In this document: in pieces, positions 35,126 through 49,638 of the stretch
Layout of the letters: each line of letters opens with the position of its first letter
Position numbering within the stretch: position 1 is the stretch's first letter
NCBI GenBank assembly: GCA_020746105.1
Contig: CM036628.1
Location: 4,350,001-4,414,000 of the forward strand
DNA: 64,000 bases
Origin: Trogon surrucura
Lineage: Eukaryota; Chordata; Aves; Trogoniformes; Trogonidae
Reading direction: 5' to 3'
Position numbers and translations under genes: made by a program
The notes under the pieces: generated by a model
What the model was told of the DNA's origin: nothing
The model's input: the letters and a program-made list of their open reading frames with translations, nothing else
Databases searched by the model: none

Positions 35126-37949
35126 AGGGACACTGCTTGGTGCCATTGTCCTTAGGGGCACTAAGTATTAAAATCGGTTTAAAAATAAAAATCAGAGCTG
35201 ATTAGGTTGCACAACAGTATAAAACATACAAGGTGCACACAGCTCAAGTCAATTTTCCTCAGTGTATTTTTCTCTTTATTTTGATCTCTTTCTGCTTATA
35301 GTATTTTTTAATTGGGCTTTCCCTCTACATAACATCAGGGACTTTTTGCCTGGCTTTCTCTACTTACAGCAGATATACTACTGGTGTAGAAGTGTCTACT
35401 GATGGCACCTTGTGGCTAAACAAGAGAAATGCTTGGGAACAGGAACAAGAGTGAAGTAAGTGAGGAAAATATTAAGAAAAGGCCATAACATGAAGAGCAT
35501 ATCCCTCCTCCCATAGCGACTGCTCCAAAAAAAAATGGTGCAACACTGATAAAGCTTTGCAAACAACTTCTTGGCAAGGCACAAACCCTGCCTGCTTGCT
35601 GAGGGCACCAAGAGCTGCTTCCCTCACAGTCCCCCATCCCTTGCAGAGTCCAGGGCGCAAGTGGAGGAATTGGCCTAAAATCTCAGCCCAGCAGAAGGCA
35701 GGAGAAGGGGAAGGAGCCCGAGGCTGTCGCTAAGAGAAGTGAACTGGCAAAACCAACTCATCCAGTGCGTGAGAGGGAGAAAAGACCCAGGCTTTATCTG
35801 CCACCCAGAGCCTCTGGGGTTAACATCAGCTTTGCTGGGTGCCCTTCAACTCTGCAGAAGACAAAGTGAGCCTAAACCCCAAGGAGCAGATTTTGGCATA
35901 CACTGGTCAGCAGAAACATTGACCTCCATGGCTGCGTTCGCTTTTTAGAGGCATTGCAGCACCTGCTGCCTTGGACTGGGATGTAACCGCTCTGAAAAGT
36001 TGGTAGTATTGGGGATGCCCTGAACATCTGCTGATCCCCGTTTCTGAAGGCACGCGGTGCTGTGTTGTGTCCCCCTCTCTCCAGATTCTTCCCTAAAATG
36101 TCAACGTGAGTGGCAGGCTCTAAGTGGTCCCAGACCTGCCAGTCAGTTGCTGGTTTGCAGTCGTGGCCGGGACTCAGCACAGTGTGATCACAGCTGGTAA
36201 GGCTTTTGAGTCCTTGCTGGCTAGTTCAGGCACAAGCCCTGACCAGAACAGCCAATGTACACTCTGCCAAAGCTGAGTGTGTGCCAGCGTTGTTCCTGTT
36301 GGTATTAATGCAATCGTGTTCCCACACACAGAAGTAGCTGACGGGATTCCTGCAATGTGATGAGTAACAATGGCGGGATTAGGAGACAACAACGGGCACG
36401 GAGGTACCCTAGAAGTAAAGGATATTTGGCATCGGGCAGTAAGATACGTCCTAGGGAGAGAGCAAACCAGGAGGGTGTGTTAAGGCACAGGGTGCCTAAG
36501 CCAGTCAAAGGTCTCCTGAAAAATGCTGTGACTACATGAAGAAACCATGAGGTTGTCGCTACCAGTAAGCAATAACAAAGCTCATTTAAAACAAGGCTGC
36601 TTTGCATTTACTGCATCTTCTCACCTTTGATTGAGTCCAGTCATTCGTCTCCAGTCAATCCAGATATTTATCCTACGTGTCTGTCTCAATCCCACTCTGT
36701 TTTGTAGTATCTTTAATATCAGCAGGGTAATCCTTAGAGGTTTTGAAATCCTTTTAAGAGCTGGTTCCAAGTTTCTGCCCCCAACAGCTTTCCATACAAG
36801 TAAGGGGCATACATGTATCCCTTGGGAAGAGAAACAGGAGTCCTGTGGTTTGCCTGAGATCACCCAAGGGATCAGATCTCCTGCATTCCAGAGACAGGAA
36901 TATGTAATTAAGGGATCTAGATACAAGTCCTAGCTCTAGAGGGAAACCTCTATGATGGAAAACCAGGGAGGTTCTTTTCAAGTGTGAAGGCCTGGAAACA
37001 AATCATGCTACAGCTGGATATATAACATCCTAGAAGAGTTAAAAAAAAAGGTGAAATTTATGGTTTACAGGTACAGATTCTCAGCAGACCAAGGTCTTTA
37101 GATCTAACCAAGTGTCATGCACAATGTCAAATAAACAGCTCTACATTCTTTACATAAACACCCAAGGCAGCAAAAATTACCCTCACTCTTCATCCAAGGG
37201 TTGGTACATCCACATTAAAAAACAAACGAGACTCTCAACAGCCTGAACATTTTATAAGCAGCAATACAAAATAAGCAGCAAACATTTTTATGCCAGACCT
37301 CTCCTGCAGCTGTATCAAGACATTATGTATTTCATGGCCTACCACAGCATTATACACAGTAATTCTCAACAGATTTAACACACACAGATTTTGCATACAA
37401 CTCTATAAAGAGTTGTCAGACAAATTTTGGGCTTTCCACTCCAACAACCGATTTCTCTTTTACTGATTAAAGAAAAAAAGAATGAAAATCATGATGTGAT
37501 AGGAAAAGCAAAATGTCATTAAGAGAGACGATTCAGCAATAACTGGTGTAACTCTTTTTTTAAAGAAAATTTTTTTTTCCTTTCCTATAAAATTATTTTC
37601 TGCCATAAAACAACTCCTGTTACTTTAGTACTACTTTTTGTCCTATATCTAATTAATGCTAAATGGAAATTAACACCAACGGATAAAGAATAAAAGCCTC
37701 ATGTCAAAGAGAACTTGTACCTGGAAAAGCAAGAAGAGTGAAAGATCCAGTGAAGACCATAAAAGTCTTCACTATTCCATATTACCTGGAAGATGCTCAG
37801 ATACTACTGTGATAAGCAGCCTTACAAAAACTTGGGATGGCTGAGATTGGAATTTTTCTCTTTTTTTTTCCCCCAAAGTAGATGTTTTACTGCTTTTTTG
37901 AAATAGTAAAGCTAAAGGCTTGTCTTTACCTTTTTGTGTAAATAGCTTC
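35126..37949. other. Noncoding stretch
   Basis: A gene-free mixture is seen, with slightly GC-richer sequence at 35560-36200 and short T/A runs near 37555-37580. No recognisable repeat family is present. Confidence 0.5.
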
Positions 37950-38400
37950 CTTTGCCTGGGGTGTTCATCATCGGTTTGACCTTAAAATGCATTGCAGCGT
38001 TCTTAGCAATATTCAATCAATGGCAGGATTAAAGGTGAAATCAGTTACACAGAGGAAGCCTACTGCTGTTTCACCAGTGTGGTGGCTCTAATCTCCCTCC
38101 GAGAGACTAAAGATCATAACTGATTTACTTCTCTTCCCGGGGGAACAATTTTCTGTAGCCTGAAGCAATCAGGAAACAGACTGAATTGGCTTTAATACCC
38201 ATCTGCCCTAGGGGGGGAGAGGCTGTGAAAAGCTACTAGGTTGTTTCTTCTTCATACTTGTAATTAAATAAACTATGACAAATTTGACAGGCAGAATTTC
38301 TAGCAGTACCAGTTGTCTTAAAACTTCCTACTCGGCGTGTAATTGATATGTAGCAGCTATTCCCAAGCGGTACCAGAGAATATTTGAACATTAAAATCAG
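37950..38400. promoter_or_regulatory. Candidate conserved noncoding element
   Basis: A mixed-complexity segment free of simple repeats carries several factor-like words: 'aatattcaatcaatgg', 'aattaaataaac' and 'gcgtgtaattgatatg'. It lies between AT-rich simple sequence on both sides (T-runs at 37860 and 38534). The call is by appearance only. Confidence 0.2.
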
Positions 38401-39165
38401 TGATCTTCACTCCGTGCCATGATGTAACCTATTGGCAACATACCTCTAATTTTCACACCTACCAAAGAGACAAAAATAACTTTTTCAAGACTGTAAGGTA
38501 AATTTAAGCACAAGTAAATGGGGTTTACTTTGATTTTTTTTTTTTTTAATTGACTGGAATCTTTCTATTATTTCAAGAACTAGGCAGATAAATGAGATAG
38601 TATTGGTATAATGGAGAAAGAAAACTTAAAAGTGGTACCTACAAAGTTTTTTTATCAAAGGAGGACAACCTGGGACCATGAAAGCATTGCTGATGGCTTA
38701 GTGAATAAACTTTTGTTACTATTACCTTTCACAACACTGCCAGAAACAATGACAAGCTTTTCTCTGACAAACTTTCTGCAATTCAACACATTTCCCAGAG
38801 TTGTCATAACATAAAAAATGGTTGCATCTTATAAATAAAATCGAAGTTTGTGTTTATAGCGGATAGAAAGCGTAGGAGAGATAACAGGGTTGTTGTAAGT
38901 ACAGTAATTTCAAATATGTTGTTTACTATTCTTATCTGTATACCGTAGCATGAGACTTTTTTTAAACAGTCCATGGGGAGGGCAAGTGAACTCATGATTT
39001 TTCAGTTTACTGTTAGAACCAGAGATCTCTTTTTTCACATGAGCTTAGCTGAGATTGTCTACAGCCACAGACAATCCTGATTTTTTTTTTCAGAATCATT
39101 TAAATAATTTTTGGCTTATTCATATATTACTGGAGGAAAGCAAAGGATTTAACAAACTCTTTGAT
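38401..39165. other. AT-rich noncoding stretch with poly(T)
   Basis: T14 lies at 38534-38547. Nothing else is recognised. Confidence 0.5.
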
Positions 39166-39505
39166 TTCTCTGCCGAGATCTGCTGTCGAACGATACTGAG
39201 GCCAAGCACCCTATAGCATTCACATGTGAAAGAATTGCGACTAATTGTTATTACACCTGCTAAGGGTTTCTAAAGCACAGCACAGCCACAGCGGTGCAGA
39301 GGTTGATCCCTTCTGTTTCACAGACAGAAACATCGACATGGAAATACAAACAGAGGCTTTCTCCAAAACACGCATCGATATTTCTGCTCAGCTTGAGGTA
39401 ACTCAGCGATAACCTCTCGGTAAGGGTCTACAAATCTGATTATGACACCTCTGAAAAGCAACCTACATCAGGTGAGCCGCTCTTCCAAAAATCAGCGTTA
39501 CTGAA
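39166..39505. promoter_or_regulatory. Candidate regulatory element with retained CpGs
   Basis: At least thirteen CpGs survive in about 340 AT-rich bases (gccgag, gtcgaacgat, attgcgac, acagcggtg, catcgacat, acacgcatcgat, cagcgataacctctcgg, gagccgctc, cagcgtt). Stop codons close every frame after the single good acceptor (AG at 39390-39391), so a coding exon is unlikely. Low methylation or constraint is the simplest explanation for the CpG density. Confidence 0.3.
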
Positions 39506-42500
39506 GAGTTCACATTTTAGTCCTTTTTAGGTTTGATGATGAGAAGCTGAACTATGTTCATCAATGTCAGAGGATAATACAGCAGAATTATCACCTCCTC
39601 TTGGTCTACACTGCCTGCTGCATCCACTTACTAAGGAATTACAGGGATGGCCCTGGTAATCTGTTATCTAGAGGCTTTTGTTTTAAATTGTTACCTATTA
39701 TAACAAAACTTCCCAAGTCTACTCAAAGCTGGGAAGTTAGGATTGCTCTCTGAGAAAATCCATGGGCTGCTGCTACTCCTAAATAGTGAATAAGATTTTC
39801 CAAAAAGTACCAATGTGCTACCACAGACTTTTAACAGCAACTTACACAACTATCTGAAAAAAAAAACCCCCAGAAATTCTGTGCTATAACATGCACCAAT
39901 ATGGTAGCACAGAGCAGATTCTGCAGAAGAACCTTCTGTACTTCTCTGGTGCCTGAAGAACTGTGGAGGCATCTGAAGGGCATCAGTCCTGAATCTGCAA
40001 TTAATTCCCAGTGCTACTATGCTGAATTCTTCACATCAAAGAAATAAAGGTTAAATAAAACAAACAGCAACCAAGAGCTGAACGAGAAGCTAAACACATA
40101 AAGCCACTTGCCTGAAGAATCTTACTTTGCCAAACTGATAGTAAGGACAATTGGTGGATAGATTTCCATGTTCAACTCTCTACTTAGTTTTTATATCATT
40201 CTTCAAAACCAATTATGTTTTAAAACATGACGACTCTTTAAATTGGGTACTGTATACTTCTGTTTGGTTAGAAGAACACAAATATTTAGCTACAAACACC
40301 TAAGACAGGCGGGTCATTTTCCTAAAAGCTAAATATTTACCTGTGTGTGATTAAGAGTGATAAAAAGAGCCAGCAGTGACTGCTAAAAACCTACTTCATG
40401 CTGAGATTGCTGATAGAGGAAATTATGTGGCAAACAAAATCATTCTGTCAGTTTTGTACTAAGATTTGAAGAATTCAAATATATTTCAAGACTATAGGAA
40501 GCTTTAAAAAAAGTGAGTGCTAATATGTAAAACCCAGCCATTTTATTTTTCTTTTTTAAAAAAAACCTCCCATTTCCCCTATTTCTCCTCTGCACCTGCT
40601 TTTTATTGCAATAGCCACAGGCTGTAATAAGACAGCAGTGTGGCTTCAAGCCTTGATACAAAGAAAGCTCTGTCTGAGCCAGTTACTCATCCCCAAGACA
40701 TGATAGCTCCCATTTCCTCCTCAGTCTTGCTTTCCCAGAGCAGTGACAGAAACCACATTGCAGAACTGTCAAGATCCTAAAACCTGATTGTTAAATGCCA
40801 ATTACCTTGATTAGGTTTCCTAAAAAAAAAAAGGGGGGGTGGTGGGGAAGAACAAGAGATGAGGACTGAAAATTTACCTGCTATGCTCCAACTTGATAAA
40901 CTGGAACTCAAGCATATCTTGTCTGCTTCCAAATCCCACTCCATAGATCTGTTGCGAAAACATAGTTTTCAGCCAAGAAAATTACACCCAGAATCAATCG
41001 CTTACATAAGATTTCTTGTTACTTTTAAACGGTGGTTTGAAAGCCGCATTTCTCTTCAGAGAAGAATTATCTGTAAAAATGCATGTAAATATACCTGGAT
41101 TTATTCAAAATTTCCCAAGGGAAACAACAATATCATCGAGGTGAGAAATCTAAAATCAGACTGAAACTCATCCAAAACAGGAGACAGCCAAGAATAAGGC
41201 AGTTGGGTCCCTGAAATTCACAGGAGCAGGATTTAGGACACAAGCCTTTACCCTTCACTTGAAAGAATTTGCCCAGTTCCTGTGAAGACCAGCTCCAGCA
41301 CACCCTGCACACAGAGGCTGGTGTTCAACAACATAAACTCTTTACTTGGTAGCTAATGCCAGTGGAACGGTGACAAGAAGCTACGGGAAGCCAGAGAAGT
41401 ACAACAGCCACCCTGGGGCACAACTCATCAGTGAACAGCCCTTCCTGCCTCCCTGAGCATCAGCAGAGACCGATGGTGTGAGAGGCAGAACTTAGCACCA
41501 CGGGATGGGTAGATGTGACCTCTCTATTTCAGCACACAGTCCTTTTAAACGCTTTGCCTGTCACCCTCCTCCTTGGTTACTGGGGCAGGGAGTGAGAAAG
41601 GATATCAGGGTGCTTCAGCTGTGTAAGCACAACCGCAGCACACACACTCAGCCCCTGGCTGGGAGACAGAGCTTCCTGGAAGAAATTGTTTTTTAGTTAC
41701 TTGGCTCTGTTACCTACAGAAGAAGAAGGAAAGCACAAGGCAGAACTCTGATTCTGCCCCTGTGGAGCGCACTGGGAGCAACAAGAAAGCAAGGGTGGCA
41801 TTGAAGATCTGTCCCTGCACAGTAGATCACCTTCTTCTTCTACAAGTGCAAGAGTTAAACCATTCCGGAGAGCCTTGAGCAGGCTGTGTTTTAGCCCTCA
41901 GCTCAAAAAACTCCATGCTCAGCTACAACCACCCTAGATGTTGGTCTGCAATGCAGTCTTGGGTGACAGTGAGCACAGCATCGCAATCCTGACAGCAAAA
42001 TCCTACTTGCCCTGCTGTGACCTGACTCTGTGGGGTATATGGGTCTACAGACACATCCCATGTGCTGTTCTAGGCAGTTCTAGGTTTCTTCCATAAACAA
42101 ACGCAAGTAATTCATTGTTTCTTCAGTGAGGGTATGGGAAATCATTGACTCTCTGCACTCAGTGGCTTTGTACCTTAATGAAAATACTAAGTACATCTTC
42201 ATTACAGCTTCAAGATCTGACGTCTTACTAAAAAGTATTAAAAGTTTCAGCCTGGACTGTAACCCTGCACAGGCAAAGCAGCAGGAGCCCAAACCCTTTT
42301 CTATCCCAAGGGGATATTTTCCTGCAGTAGCTAGAGCGGAAATTCAGCTGATGGCCCAGGTTAGCAGTCTGGTAAACAAGGGTGACATGTAATTTCAAAC
42401 ATCAAGTTTAACCGTAACCCATCACAATCAGGCACCACCGAGGGTACAAATCATCCCATCCTTCACACGACTATGCATCTCCTGACCTTCTATTTCTTTC

Positions 42501-44400
42501 CCTTCTTTTCATTAATCACCTTTACTCTCTGTCCCCTGCACAGAATGAGAACTGTACTTGTGAAAAGAAAGGGAACGTTTATAATTTTTATTTAGTTCTG
42601 TAATATGACTCACTATTGAACATAGAAAATAATTTCCGATAAAGAAGGGTTCTGGTTCATCAGCTGAGAATAATCTAATTATTTTTGCTTCAATCACATT
42701 TAAAATAAATTATATTTAAGAGTCCTTGCAACCATTTTATCACCCACACAACTCCTGCTGCGTATCAGAAGGTGGCAGACCAAACAGCTGGGCATTTCTG
42801 TACCTGCTGTCAACCTGTTTCAAAGACAAGACTCCAGCACAGAAAAACACCAGACACCTGGCTAAATGTGATTGTCCCCCAGCAAGAGAGACACACTAAT
42901 GCTTTGTCACCAGTAGCCCAGTCTCAGCAAACACTTCAAGACAGAAAGTCTAAAAACATCAACCATACCCAGCCTGCAGGGTCAAAACTTCTCTTGTTCT
43001 CATAGATCACCAAGGAATGGTATCTGAATATCACCACTAAAGAAAAATCTACAGTTGACCTCATCTGATTCAGGGTAGTTAACTTGTTAAGGAGTTGTTT
43101 TAATGATCCAAGCCTCAACTCTTCCAAGAAGGCTTGGAAATCTGGATCTGAATGCTGACCTTGGCATCCAGTAACTCTGCTTGAGTAACCTGACATTAAG
43201 GGCTGTACTGATCAGTCAACATTTCACCTGAACTACGGTGTTACTGAGTAAACCAGCTATTCTTGTAGGACTTGAGCAAGGGGAAAATTATTCAGAGGAT
43301 GAGCTTTAACAAAATAAACAGTTCAAAAACACTTTTCCTTCTGCAAAAGAAGATATCAAAAATACAGCCACAATAACCTCTTAATAGATACTCAGCTTTG
43401 TCATGGAGCTTTGGAGAATGAGCTTCTAAACTGTAATTCTGTTCTGTGAATAAAAAAAAAATAATAAAATAAAGTTCATTTTGCAATCTTTAAAATCTTG
43501 GACCTATAAGAAAGTCCCTGCATGCATATCTCTGTACTTTTAATAGGTTAACACTGCAAAAACTCAGATATTTTCCCCAGTTCCTTCCATCTCTGGCAGA
43601 TAAAACAGGGAGATAAGAAACTTGTGATGTTCTTTTGACCTTCTGCCAAAGGTAAGGACCACCTGTCGATTTAAATTTCCCTTGCAAATCTGCTGGAGCT
43701 GCAATACTGAAACTGCACTGCTGGTGCCTGCTTTATCTCTGATTAGCCATCATTTGGGACAACTGTTCAACTGATGGAGCAAATGACTGCACTGAGCTGG
43801 CATTTCCTACCTCCCCATCACACCGCTGTTTAGAATAATATCTCAATGCAGCTGAAATGCAATTTTATTTCTCCTCTCTCATCCAAGCCCAGAAGAATAA
43901 GAAAAAGACTTTGCACAAAGGTTCATTTTGACATTATTGGAGAAGGATATTGTATACCTTGATGAACAATATTAGGATTAAGGTGGTCTCCAAGAGGTGT
44001 TTGTGGCTCAGGATATACCCACACTGCTCAGAAAGGATGTTTCTCTCCGAAGAGCACAATATCGCCCAAGAATATAGTTTTGGTCAGGTGGAAGGGTTTC
44101 TCAGGGTTTTCCTAAATAGCTGCCAAACACAGACCTAATGGTGTGCTGCCTGTATTAAATATCAACTGCCATTCTCCAGTTTTCCCTAGAGAAGGCTGTA
44201 TTTCTGTCACAGACAGAGCAATCCGTGAGTACTGTCTGCCAGTCTTTTTGCTCCCTGAGAGTGCGACCCTGGAGTCAGGTTACTGGAGTGATTATAGCTA
44301 TTACTCATCATTCCTCTCTCCTTATTTCCTCCTTTCATTAGAAAGGACCAGTTTAAAATGGGCCTGATCCTTTGTTTACTATCGAGTCCAACCCTCAACG
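39506..44400. other. Noncoding stretch
   Basis: Only simple sequence is recognised: an A/G-rich run at 40822-40845 and A/T-rich runs near 40550-40566 and 43450-43472. The GC-richer patch 41230-41900 has no known repeat signature that I can identify. Confidence 0.45.
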
Positions 44401-47400
44401 TGTGAGTGTGCTCAGACAAGTCTGTGTTCTGCTGTTCGCACTAAGCTCAGCTTTATCTTTCTGTCACAAACTCCTTCACTTCCCTGCCCCATCCTCTTCG
44501 TATGTGGCCCGATATAACAAACATCGAGAAAAGAGGCTGAAAGTTTGGGGTGCCTCAGGTTAATTATCTGGTCCCGTTTTCTGGTGTAGACAAATTGCTG
44601 CAGTCTGGGTAGATGTGCAAAGAAGCCATTCTGTTCAGGAATTAAGCCCTACCTTGCACTCCGTGGAACAGGTTCACAACAGAAATTCCCATAGTTGTAA
44701 CGAAAATAAGATGCAGTAGAAAGGTATTAGAAAGCATTGGAAGAAGTAACAAGGCTCAAAATGCAGAGGGCTCAGTTCCGGAGTTTTAATTTGGTTGAGC
44801 TCAGACCTACACCAAGATGACTCTCTTGATCTGCATATCTGTCCAAATTATTTCACATTTTTATGAACACCACACTATCAAACCAGAGAATTAAACAAGT
44901 CCCTGTCAGGCTACTCACTGGGAAAAGTAGAAATTAAGCAGTGTTTCTTTCCTAAATGATTTAAAAGCCAGTAATATGTAAACTGTAAGAATGAAATGCA
45001 TGTGCCAAAGAGATCAAGATATGCAAAGCAACTACTCTTTCTCCCCCTCCACACTGTAGCCCTCTTTCCCAGGTATTTCATGGCATTTGTATCAATATTT
45101 AATAATGACAACATCACTCTGGTACGCAGACATACCATTCAACATAATTCCAATTTTTGCTTTCCATCATTTATTTTCTTACTTCTGTCTTACAACGTTG
45201 ATGTCATTCACTGACAGAAATAACATCCTCTGCAATGGACAAAGGTAGCAGCTTCACATGTGCAAAGATTACTTAGTTTGCTATAATGATGGTATTAAAT
45301 ACTTTTGCTCAAGACTTCCATCCGTTCAGATGAAAACAAAATGTTTTCTTTTTTAAGACATGATATGTCACACAAATTAACCACGGAAAAAAATCTTTGG
45401 GGGGGAAAAAACTCAAACACTTCTGATACTTTGAAACCACATGAACTCTATTTTGGCTAGCATGTTCTTGTCAGTTATCTTTCTTCCAACTCTTTTACAA
45501 CAAAGTGAATCTGTTCAAACCACAAGTCCCTGTTCTGTCAGACCTAAGCCCCAATGTTTGCCAATACACTTTTGACTGACAAGCCAATGAATGACATCTT
45601 CTTTCAAAAAATGTCCTTGTGCACTTCGAAAAAGGCAGAAGTGTGGTTTATAGATTTCTGATTTCTGATTTAAATAGGACCTAGGAGCTATTTAAATAAA
45701 ATCTCCATGGAAACTTGTATTTTGCAAGACAAGCCTGTGAAAGAAAAGAGCAATGACAGCTTATGGAGAGAAAATAATCTTAACAGATATAACCTCCTGT
45801 AAAAAGTGTACATGATAAAAACGAATGAAAAATTCCACTTAGAAAGCAGAAACAAGCAGGTATTATGACAAATGTTTTGCTGGAACTATTTTTTAAAATA
45901 ATTAGACTGGACTAGCAGCTGGCTGTACTCACAGCAGAGGAGAAAACCCCAAACCAAGATGCAATAAGCATTTCGAAGCTGGTTTTCTGAGATGGCAAGA
46001 GGTCTTTGGTATGCCACTTGGATTTTAGAAAGTCGCTTGTTAGAGCTGCAGTAGCCATGCATGAACACAGCTGAGGTAACCAAAGATAAACGCTGGATTT
46101 TGAGGGCTGAATTACAGGAGCTGCACTGGAACCTTGGCCATCAGGTGCCCACGCTCAGCTCATAAAAGAAGCGCATGCACATCAACCTTGCAGACACTAC
46201 CCAAACCATCCACACACCTTGTCAACGCCGAATTTCACCTGCACAGGCCCTGGGTCTGGAAGGTGCTACCTTCACCTCGCTGGATAACCAGGACACTGCC
46301 CTTTCCATGCAGAAAGCACCTTTGCGCACTTGTTTTGAGGACACCACCTAAATGGCAAAGGACATTATCAGTCCACTGCTGGGGTAAAAATCACGCGGGC
46401 TGAAATGCGCGCTAAGCTTATAACTAAAGATTTAAAATTTTAAAAGTTTACAGCAGTAATTATTATTTTTATTGTGCATTATTGTTGTTATGATCATGTT
46501 CGTTATGGTGGCAGTTGCCACTTCCTCTCCCTTTGGGAAGATTCACCCTGTCCCCAAAATTGTACTCCTCGTTGTATTCCCACAAGCAGTTGCCCTTGGC
46601 TAACCAGCAACAGGCTGCTGTGGCATTTTCTGAGGTCACTGGTGTTGCACAAAAAAAAAAGCTCCTTATACAGAGTAAAAAGTTCACACTGAAAGAACTG
46701 ACCCAATGGCTGGTTTCCAGCACAGGACAAGAGTGAATGAAGAGGTAGAAGGGTGAGAATTAACAGATGTTGGGACTCAAATAGGGCTCTTCAGGGTATC
46801 CTCACTGCAAAAGGAGTAGGAAACAACCTTAATTAATTGCAAACCCTAATCCATAGTCCCAGTCCCAACTGTGTAAGCAAATCACAGTCACATATGCACG
46901 ACATAAATGTTCTGTTGGGAGATAGCAGGCAGTAAGTGAGCTAAATACTGGGGTAATCCACGGTGTGACACGCACTTATTCAGGAAAAAAGAGTTTGTTT
47001 GTATCAAAATGAAAGTCTGAGAACACTACTGGGTCCTAAGGCATAACATAACAAAATTAATTACATTTATGTTGAAAAAAATGAAATCTGGTTTTCCTGT
47101 TGAGGGAACTTTCCTTAATTATTCAAAATTGCAGCTAAGAATATTGCTCGTGCAGGTCTCGTCTCACAATGCGCACATGAATTGTTCTAACGATCACCAG
47201 TGTCAGGTGTTTGAGCAAGCTATTGAGAGAGATTTAAAAATAAATTAGCATAAATAGTGCAGAGCAACACTTTGCCATTGCCAAAATGGTCACAGTGACA
47301 CAGGAAGATGGTAACATGGCTTTCAAACAGCTGCTTGGAAAGGAGAAAGCACAGTCCTTTCATCCATGTCTGTATTATTTTTATCAACAACTCTAATGAC

Positions 47401-49577
47401 CTTTGCAACCTTCTGTTTCATTTCTAGATTTTACTGTACACGACGTGGTCACTCTGAAATCTAATAGTAAGGCTATAACAGGAAGAAATGAAAAGTGTGG
47501 TTAAGTGCCGGAGAATTCTCCCAAATTTTAGTGACTGTTCCACACAGGATACTGCAGATATACTGTGAAATATTCTGAAATTATTGAAAGTAAATTGGTT
47601 CTCTCAGAGGCTGCAGGAATATATCATATTTTCTATCCACTGAAGCACAGCCAGACGGAGTCTTATCTTAGCTACTCGCCATAAATCTGAAGTGGCTCTA
47701 GCAAAAACAAAAGGAACTACTTCAGATTTCTCAGACAAAGAGAAAAGAATTCTATCCCGTACCACATTTCACCTTGATTTTAATAGTTAAAATGTACGGA
47801 GTTCTGTTCTCACAGCTCATCATAGATGACGAATTCTTCTAATCTTTTTCTCTCCTAAAGAGTAAAAAGCCCCTGAACTAGGGGCTACAGCTAACAATTG
47901 CCACTAAGATGAGACTGAAGGACTTCAAACACACTGTCTGTGAATGGAAGATGAGATCTTAATTATTATAGCCCTTTACTATAAACTAGAAATTACCAGT
48001 GCAATTCTCTGATAGTTATCTGATATTCTTCAGTAATTTTAGATCATTAGGAAATATACTCCTCCATTACAGCCAACAACACTGAAACAAGTAGGCACCC
48101 TTTTTTCTAAAATCTCGAGGTACGCTTAGAGATATGGATTTTTGGTAGTTTCAGAAAGACTAGTACATCCATTTTCAAGAATTTCAATTCTAACAATGTA
48201 AAAAAAAAGTGAAACTAAGTTAATATCATTATTAAAAATGGTGTGCTAAGGCTTGTGCTTTAGATAGCAAGACCATTTCAGAATAACTCCTACTGCTGAT
48301 AGCTTGCACTACCTTTTATGAGTTATGATTATTTTTGTCTGACTTGCTGGGCTCAAGATCCTCACCTTTCACCAGTACTTTCCAGAATGACAGTCAACAT
48401 AGCCCTTATGTTCCAAAACCCCTCTGACCATTTGGCAGAACGACATCCCATGCTGATAGGATTGTATATTGCAAGAAGGTATCCTTCCATCACAGAACAA
48501 CACCTCAGAGCTTCGCCCACAGTATAACAATGATTTGGAGATGATGTGGGCAAGACCAGTGAATCCACATCTCCTACATCAGTCTGGTCCAGTACGTAAC
48601 TTAACATGCTCCTCCCTGAAAGCCAGGCTCCTCAGGAGGAGGCAGCTGTTTCTGCATAACTCCGAGACTTATACAAATAGATTTTTAACAGGCAGAGGAT
48701 TTACTAAGGAGAAAAAATAGGGTGGAGGGCTTCTTTAGATTTATGAGGGACAAGTTCCACTCTTCAAACACTGAATCTATGGGGAAAGAGTTTTATGATA
48801 TGCCTGTTAATTAGCAGATAATTATTGATGAAATATTTATCTTGCAAGAGTATTATATGATGCCATCGCCTAGCATGAATGATGATGCAGGTCAGGCCTC
48901 AGCACTAATTGATTTAGCAAGGAATCCTTTGAAGAACTGTGGAGTTGCAGTAGCAAATACATTTCTAAGTGGAGAGACAAAGAGGGGAATCAGTTTTGGG
49001 CTACTGTGCTTCCCACATGACAATGTTGGCTGACTTCTGCGCCGGACAGTGGTATGTGAAGCCACAGAACTTTCAGGCCATGTGGCCTCATCCAACTTGC
49101 ACAATGAACACCACGTCAATTGGTAAAAAAACCCAAACAACCAAACTCCATTATTTTAATTACTTAAGATAATGCACATTATTTAGACTAAACCAAGAAA
49201 TACTCACACAAGCATTTATCAAAAAGGGCTGTCAAACACTAAGCAGGGAAGGATAGGTGCAGGTTGAGAAGAGAAGGTAGCATCCTACGTCTGGAATAGC
49301 TGGAAACGGAAGATGGGTCTCCACAGCACCACTTCCATTGATTCTCTAAGTACATAGATTGAGGTTTTATTTTTCTCCTAATTCTGTTACAGATATGTTG
49401 TATTCAAATGAAATAGATGATTCTTCTCAAAAGGCACAATTATCTGTTAATAGATGGAAGGTGAAGGGGGTTCCAGTTACGCTCCACATGTTCAGAGTAT
49501 CTCCAGCTCCTACTTTCCACACAAACACAGAAGTCTCGTCAAATTACATCATGTTAAAAACGAGAGTCTTTTCTTAC
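44401..49577. other. Noncoding stretch
   Basis: No repeat, RNA gene or supported exon is seen. A short heptamer run (ATTTCTG twice plus a partial copy) lies at about 45654-45672. Minus-strand bases near 46075 resemble the start of miR-9 but form no precursor hairpin. Confidence 0.45.
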
Positions 49578-49638
49578 CTGGTTATTTCTAAGTCTTAGAG
49601 ATTTACTTGTTAACAAGACAGTAGGTACAACAGGGCTT
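49578..49638 (-). other. Candidate 61-nt minus-strand exon
   Basis: Read on the minus strand, a strong pyrimidine acceptor (GGATTTTCTTTCAG) precedes the segment and CAG|GTAAGA follows it. One frame (skipping the first base) is open and reads SPVVPTVLLTSKSLRLRNNQ, ending on a codon boundary; the other two frames contain stops. The peptide is not recognised. Both splice sites are close to consensus, but similar stop-filled pairs exist elsewhere in the window, so chance is likely. Confidence 0.15.

Noticed and set aside
36045..36060. Thirteen bases identical to part of miR-124 (aaggcacgcggtg)
   Set aside because: The rest of the mature sequence and the passenger arm are absent, and no hairpin can be drawn around it; a chance match.
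39392..39419. 28-nt + strand splice pair (CTCAG ... CTCG|GTAAGG)
   Set aside because: Stops in all frames.
44360..44400. 'atcgagtccaaccctc' as a CR1 minus-strand tail
   Set aside because: The upstream ggttggaaggg block is missing; too short to call.
46055..46085. Minus-strand bases resembling the 5' end of miR-9 (tctttggtta) followed by agctgt
   Set aside because: Bases between the two words differ, and the flanks do not fold into a clean precursor stem with a matching opposite arm.
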